In this document: positions 60,331 to 64,000 of the stretch, piece after piece
How positions within the stretch are numbered: the stretch's first letter is position 1
How the letters are laid out: each line of letters opens with the position of its first letter
Source: Microbacterium sp. Leaf288
Lineage (GTDB): Bacteria > Actinomycetota > Actinomycetes > Actinomycetales > Microbacteriaceae
Direction of reading: 5' to 3'
Assembly (NCBI RefSeq): GCF_001422925.1
Contig: NZ_LMNI01000001.1
Coordinates: forward strand, 1,009 to 65,008
Length of the DNA stretch: 64,000 nt
Translations under genes and position numbers: made by a program
Notes under the pieces: generated by a model
The model's input: the letters and a program-made list of their open reading frames with translations, nothing else
Databases searched by the model: none
Told to the model about the DNA's origin: nothing

Positions 60331-60655
60331 GAGGGATGTTCTCTGGGCACGCGAGTGCCCTGTCGGTGGCCGGGGCGTATCTCGCCCGCGGGTCGCCGTA
60401 CGAAAGATGTCAGCGCGGTTCTTCGGATCGGGGTCCGGATGCCGGCGAGGGAAGCGTTCTACGACGCGAGAAGCGCAAGAATGCGCTGCAAGGGTTTCCA
60501 CCCTACCAGTGGGTGGCTGGGCGTTGCCCGGCCGGAGTCGTCGGTGGGTCCGGGGCGATTCGACTCGCAAGCTCGCTCAACGACCGCAGAACAGGCCAGG
60601 CACGACGAAACGCCGCGTGGGGTGCGGGAGAGTCCCAGCGCTTCTCCCTCCCTCG
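60331..60655. other. Intergenic region with half-copy of dispersed repeat
   Basis: The 325 bases upstream of the helicase contain its leader and promoter and no convincing gene. At 60571-60586 GCTCGCTCAACGACCG matches exactly the inverse of 53120-53135, and CGACGAAACG at 60603-60612 matches the outer arm of the same element. This is therefore a partial second copy of the palindromic family. Confidence 0.6.
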
Positions 60656-62053
60656 TCAGAGGTCGGCGGTGTCTTTGCGCTTCTTCGACCCTTTGCGGAT
60701 GCGCTCCCGGCGCAATGCCGGCTCGGCCACCGAGGAGTCCTCAGGATCAGGGGCGTCTTCGGGGTCGCCGTCGGCGTCGGCCCCGGAGGGCTCCTCTTCC
60801 GGCCCGGCGGGCTCGTCCTCCCCCGACTCGGGCATGTCCGACGCCTCCGTCGGCTCCGCCTGAGGAGCCTCCGGCTCCGACGCCTCCTCGGGCTCCGGTG
60901 CGGTTCCGGCATCGTCGGGCTCAACCGTCGGCTCCGCCTCAGGAACCTCCGGCTCCGACGCCTCCTCGGGCTCCGGTGCGGTTCCGGCATCGTCGGGCTC
61001 TTCCGCCTGCGCCGCAGACTCCTCCGCGAACGCCTCGCGGGCCTCGGGCTCATCCTCCGCGTGTGATTCCTCAGCCGGCGCCCGGTCCGCGAAGCGGTCC
61101 GTCGCGGCGCGCAGGGCGGACGCGACGCCCGGCTCGGACGCGGCGTGCGCAGCATCCGGGATCATCACGAAGTCGGCCTCGGGCCACGCGCGGTGGAGGT
61201 CCCACGCGGTCATCGCGGGCGTGCAGACGTCGTAGCGGCCCTGCACGATGACGGCGGGGATGTCGCGGATGCGGCCGACATTCGCGATCAGCTGCTCGGG
61301 TTCGAACCAGCCGCCATGAAGGAAGTAGTGGTTCTCGATGCGGGCGAACGCCACCGCCGCGCGCGGTTCCGTCATCGCCTCGATGAGCTCGGCGTCAGGG
61401 AGCAGCGTGAGGTTCGCGGCCTCCCAGCGCGACCACGCGACCGCGGCGGGAACGTGCACGGCGGGGTCGGGATCCGAGAGGCGGCGGTGGTAGGCCTGCA
61501 TGAGCCGCGAGCGTTCCAGGATCGGGATGGGAGCGATGAAGTCCTCCCACAGATCCGGGACGATGGATGCTGCGCCCCCCTCGTAGAACCACTCCAGCTC
61601 GTGGCGACGCAACGTGAAGATGCCGCGCAGCACGATCTCGGTGACGGCCTGCGGGTGCGCTTCGGCGTAGGCGAGAGCGAGCGCACTCCCCCACGAGCCG
61701 CCGAACACCTGCCACCGCTCGATGCCGAGGTTCTTGCGCAGCAGCTCGATGTCGGCGACGAGGTGCCACGTCGTGTTGTGGCGGAGGTCGGCGTCGGGCT
61801 CGCTCGCGTGCGGGGTGGAGCGGCCGCAGCCCCGCTGGTCGAGCAGGATGATGCGGTACCGCTCGGGGTCGAAGAAGCGGCGATGCCAGGGCGACGTGCC
61901 GGCGCCCGGACCGCCGTGGAGGAACACCACCGGCTTGCCCTCGGGGTTTCCGCTCTGCTCGTACGCGATGCGGTTGCCCTCACCGGCGATGAGGGTTCCG
62001 GTGTCGTAGGGCTCGATGGGCGGATAGAGGATGTCGTCGAGGTGTTCGTTCAT
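60656..62053 (-). CDS. pip: Proline iminopeptidase with long acidic repeat tail
   Basis: The 465-residue protein has a first part (about 1-322) that is a complete alpha/beta-hydrolase of the S33 family: VVFLHGGPGAGTSPWHRRFF, DQRGCGRSTPHA, GGSWGSALALAYAEAHP (nucleophile Ser), GRYDVCTP (Asp) and PDAAHAASEPG (His). It releases N-terminal proline. The family is normally about 315-330 residues, so the remaining 140 residues are an addition. The tail is almost only Glu, Asp, Pro, Ala and Ser, includes two 26-residue tandem repeats (EPDDAGTAPEPEEASEPE), and ends in a basic RRERIRKGSKKRKDTADL. The tail is not separated by a stop or frameshift. It overlaps the metallopeptidase gene by ATGA. Confidence 0.9.
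   Translation of the reverse strand: MNEHLDDILYPPIEPYDTGTLIAGEGNRIAYEQSGNPEGKPVVFLHGGPGAGTSPWHRRFFDPERYRIILLDQRGCGRSTPHASEPDADLRHNTTWHLVADIELLRKNLGIERWQVFGGSWGSALALAYAEAHPQAVTEIVLRGIFTLRRHELEWFYEGGAASIVPDLWEDFIAPIPILERSRLMQAYHRRLSDPDPAVHVPAAVAWSRWEAANLTLLPDAELIEAMTEPRAAVAFARIENHYFLHGGWFEPEQLIANVGRIRDIPAVIVQGRYDVCTPAMTAWDLHRAWPEADFVMIPDAAHAASEPGVASALRAATDRFADRAPAEESHAEDEPEAREAFAEESAAQAEEPDDAGTAPEPEEASEPEVPEAEPTVEPDDAGTAPEPEEASEPEAPQAEPTEASDMPESGEDEPAGPEEEPSGADADGDPEDAPDPEDSSVAEPALRRERIRKGSKKRKDTADL
60849..61004. repeat. 78-bp tandem duplication in the peptidase tail
   Basis: Two adjacent 78-bp units (60849-60926 and 60927-61004) differ at only a few bases and encode the 26-residue acidic repeat of the proline iminopeptidase tail. 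This marks recent in-frame expansion. Confidence 0.75.
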
Positions 62054-62919
62054 AGGCTTGCCCCCGAGACGGCGAAGGTGTCGCAGGCGGAAGGCCCGTT
62101 GCGGTAACCGGTCTCGAACCAGCGCTGTCGCTGCTCGCTCGAACCGTGGGTCCAGGATTCGGGGTTCACGTAGCCCCCGGACTCCTGCTGGATGTGGTCG
62201 TCGCCCACCGCGCCGGCGGCGTTGATCGCGTCGGCGATCTGCTGCTGCGTGGGCTCCTTCAGATACGGTACGCCGTTCTCGTCGCGCTGATCGGTCATGT
62301 CGCCCACCCACGCCCCCGCGAAGCAGTCGGCCTGCAGCTCGGTCCGCACGCCGTTGCTGTCGGGACCGGTGCCGTTGTTCGGGTGCTGGTCCATGATGCC
62401 GGTGATGTACTGCACGTGGTGGCCGTACTCGTGGGCGAGCACATAGAGCTGGGCGAGGTCGCCGGCCGACGCGTCGAACTGCTGACGCAGGAGGCCGAAG
62501 AAGGTGGGATCGATGTAGACGGTCTCTTCGGGAGGGCAGTAGAACGGGCCTGTCTGATTGGACGCCGTGCCGCACGCGGTGCCCGTCTGCTGGTCGACGA
62601 TGATCAGCTGCGGTGCACGGTAACCCTGCACCTGCGACTCCCAGTACTGGTCGAGCACGACACTGCCGGCGGCGAGACGGCAGTCGTCATCGGCGTTCGC
62701 ATCGGCGCCCGTCTCGCACTGCTGGATCTCGGACTCCTCGCCGGATCCGACCTGAGGCTGCGAGGGGATGACGCTCGACAGATCCTGTCCGGTGAACAGC
62801 TGGAACAGGATCACCGCGATCGCGCCGAGGCCGGCGATACCGCCGCCTGCCACCGCCACGCCCGCTCCTCGACGCCGCGCCGTGTTCCCCCCGACGTTGG
62901 CGTTCTCATTGAACGTCAT
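62050..62919 (-). CDS. Neutral zinc metallopeptidase (YpfJ-like)
   Basis: The 289-residue membrane protein has one N-terminal helix (about 20-42) and an extracytoplasmic catalytic domain. VYIDPTFFGLLRQQF, VLAHEYGHHVQYITG (HExxH zinc site), RTELQADCFAGAWVGD (third ligand, Glu) and the C-terminal GSSEQRQRWFETGY define the YpfJ/neutral zinc metallopeptidase family, whose substrates are unknown. Its gene product has paired Cys residues (CETG, CRLA, CGTA, YCPP). ATG 62919 is 6 nt behind a TACCGT box (leaderless). The downstream proline iminopeptidase is coupled by ATGA. Confidence 0.88.
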   Translation of the reverse strand: MTFNENANVGGNTARRRGAGVAVAGGGIAGLGAIAVILFQLFTGQDLSSVIPSQPQVGSGEESEIQQCETGADANADDDCRLAAGSVVLDQYWESQVQGYRAPQLIIVDQQTGTACGTASNQTGPFYCPPEETVYIDPTFFGLLRQQFDASAGDLAQLYVLAHEYGHHVQYITGIMDQHPNNGTGPDSNGVRTELQADCFAGAWVGDMTDQRDENGVPYLKEPTQQQIADAINAAGAVGDDHIQQESGGYVNPESWTHGSSEQRQRWFETGYRNGPSACDTFAVSGASL

Positions 62920-62925
62920 GCCGTC

Positions 62926-62931
62926 ACGGTA
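62926..62931 (-). promoter_or_regulatory. Leaderless-type -10 box of the metallopeptidase gene
   Basis: Read leftwards, TACCGT is 6 nt before ATG 62919; no ribosome-binding site is present. Confidence 0.45.
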
Positions 62932-62999
62932 CCCCGACAGTCCGATCCAGAGCAGGAACCATTCCCTAATCGACGGGAATGAGTACAATGCCGCAGGTC

Positions 63000-63005
63000 T
63001 AGGCT
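63000..63005 (+). promoter_or_regulatory. Leaderless-type -10 box of mdh
   Basis: TAGGCT is 7 nt before ATG 63013, identical to the box in front of kynA. A further TACAAT at 62984-62989 could drive a longer transcript, in which case GGGGG would be the ribosome site. Confidence 0.5.
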
Positions 63006-63012
63006 CGGGGGC

Positions 63013-64000
63013 ATGGCGAGCGAACCCACGACCGTGACCATCACCGGCGGCGGGGGCCAGATCGGCTACGCGCTGATGTTCCGCATCGCTGCGGGCGACA
63101 TGCTCGGCCCGGATCGTCCGGTTCGGCTGCGCCTGCTCGAGATCCCCCAGGGCATGCGCGCGGCCGAGGGCGCGGCGCTCGAGCTGCAGGACTGCGCGTT
63201 CCCGCTGCTCGCCGACGTCGACGTCACCGACGACCCGCTCACGGCTTTCAACGGCACCCGCATCGCGATGCTCGTCGGCGCGCGGCCGCGCACCGCGGGC
63301 ATGGAGCGCGGCGACCTGCTCGCCGCGAACGCCGGCATCTTCGGGCCGCAGGGCAACGCGATCGGCGCGGTCGCCGACGACGGCGTGCGCGTCGTCGTGG
63401 TGGGCAACCCCGCGAACACGAACGCGCTCATCGCCGCAGCATCCGCGTCGCCCGACATCCCGTCCGAGCGCTTCACCGCCCTCACGCGCCTGGACCACAA
63501 CCGCGCCGTCGGCCAGCTCGCCGAGGCGCTCGGCGTCGCTCCCGGCGACATCGCCGACGTCGTGATCTGGGGAAACCACTCGGCGACCCAGTTCCCCGAT
63601 GTGTCGCACGCGATCCTGCCCGACGGGATGCCGGTGCTCGAGGCGCTGGCCGAGCGGCTCGGCGGCGAGGCCGCAGCGACGGCGTGGCTCGACGACGTCT
63701 TCATCCCGCGAGTGGCGAAGCGCGGAGCCGAGATCATCGAGGTGCGCGGCTCGTCTTCGGTCGCGTCCGCGGCGAACGCCGCCATCGATCACGTGCGCGA
63801 CGAGCAGCTCGGCACACGCCGCGGCCTGACCTCGGCGGCGGTCGTCTCACGCGGCGAGTACGGGGTGCCCGAGGGACTGGTGTGCTCGTTCCCCGTCACC
63901 TCACGCGGCCACGACGACGGCTATCGCGTCGTCGAGGGACTCGACCTCGACGAGCGCGCACGCGCCAGGGTCGCGGCATCCGTCGACGAACTCGCCCTGG
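63013..64000 (+). CDS. mdh: Malate dehydrogenase (3' end beyond window)
   Basis: The frame from ATG 63013 runs to the edge without a stop, giving 329 codons, about the full length of the cytosolic-type actinobacterial enzyme. It has [20 protein letters not shown] (NAD-binding), [20 protein letters not shown], the mobile-loop [43 protein letters not shown] and the catalytic pair in [11 protein letters not shown]. It oxidises malate to oxaloacetate in the TCA cycle. The GGGGQIG glycine loop is normal for this group. The gene is divergent from the metallopeptidase gene; only the last few codons are missing. Confidence 0.95.
   Translation, partial: MASEPTTVTITGGGGQIGYALMFRIAAGDMLGPDRPVRLRLLEIPQGMRAAEGAALELQDCAFPLLADVDVTDDPLTAFNGTRIAMLVGARPRTAGMERGDLLAANAGIFGPQGNAIGAVADDGVRVVVVGNPANTNALIAAASASPDIPSERFTALTRLDHNRAVGQLAEALGVAPGDIADVVIWGNHSATQFPDVSHAILPDGMPVLEALAERLGGEAAATAWLDDVFIPRVAKRGAEIIEVRGSSSVASAANAAIDHVRDEQLGTRRGLTSAAVVSRGEYGVPEGLVCSFPVTSRGHDDGYRVVEGLDLDERARARVAASVDELAL

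Overview
The window reads as a chromosomal segment of a high-GC actinobacterium, most likely Microbacteriaceae and probably Microbacterium or a close relative. This is inferred from gene content (SCO7613-type membrane protein, LVIVD-repeat protein, mycoredoxin, proline iminopeptidase, actinobacterial malate dehydrogenase), from strong G/C bias at third codon positions, and from many genes whose TANNNT -10 box lies 5-8 nt before the start codon (leaderless style). No rRNA gene, complete tRNA or CRISPR array was found.

Layout. (1) 1-350: the C-terminal end of an IS-type transposase, then the 3' half of a tRNA-Phe gene. This looks like the right boundary of an integrated element lying mostly to the left. 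(2) 355-12.9 kb: core and accessory genes: DHFR-like reductase, secreted PAP2 phosphatase, a DUF2975/HTH/SCO7613 operon, an ACT-domain regulator, a DUF305 lipoprotein divergent from a secreted LVIVD protein, and a polysaccharide deacetylase. (3) 13.1-49.5 kb: a large Wzx/Wzy-type cell-surface polysaccharide locus. It has a priming sugar transferase, two DegT aminotransferases, sugar acyltransferases, a flippase, several glycosyltransferases, an asparagine-synthase-like protein, an O-antigen-ligase/polymerase-like protein, two Wzz-like proteins, WecB, WecC and WecG homologues, an epimerase, a Gfo/Idh/MocA dehydrogenase and a GtrA-type glycosyltransferase. Two large secreted DUF4082 proteins lie within it. 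The middle part (about 22.8-37 kb) looks richer in A/T than its flanks. (4) 49.6-53 kb: mycoredoxin, then a tryptophan-to-anthranilate operon (kynA, an amidohydrolase, kynU). (5) 53.2-58.3 kb: GPH-type transporter, aldehyde dehydrogenase and GMC oxidoreductase. (6) 58.3-64 kb: a tandem palindromic repeat array, a DEAD-box helicase, proline iminopeptidase with a long acidic tail, a neutral zinc metallopeptidase, and the start of malate dehydrogenase.

How the genes may work together. In the polysaccharide locus, WecB-, WecC-, WlbA/WbpB-, WlbB/WbpD- and DegT-like enzymes together match the set that makes diacetamido uronic acid nucleotides (ManNAc3NAcA type). The asparagine-synthase-like protein could amidate a uronic acid. 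Repeat units would be primed by the sugar transferase, extended by the glycosyltransferases, flipped by the Wzx-like protein, and polymerised by the ligase-like protein under control of the Wzz-like proteins. These roles are inferred from families and gene order. The least explained parts are the giant 2016-residue DUF4082 protein, the alpha/alpha-toroid-like protein inside the overlapping operon, the fused double glycosyltransferase and the 84-bp palindromic array.
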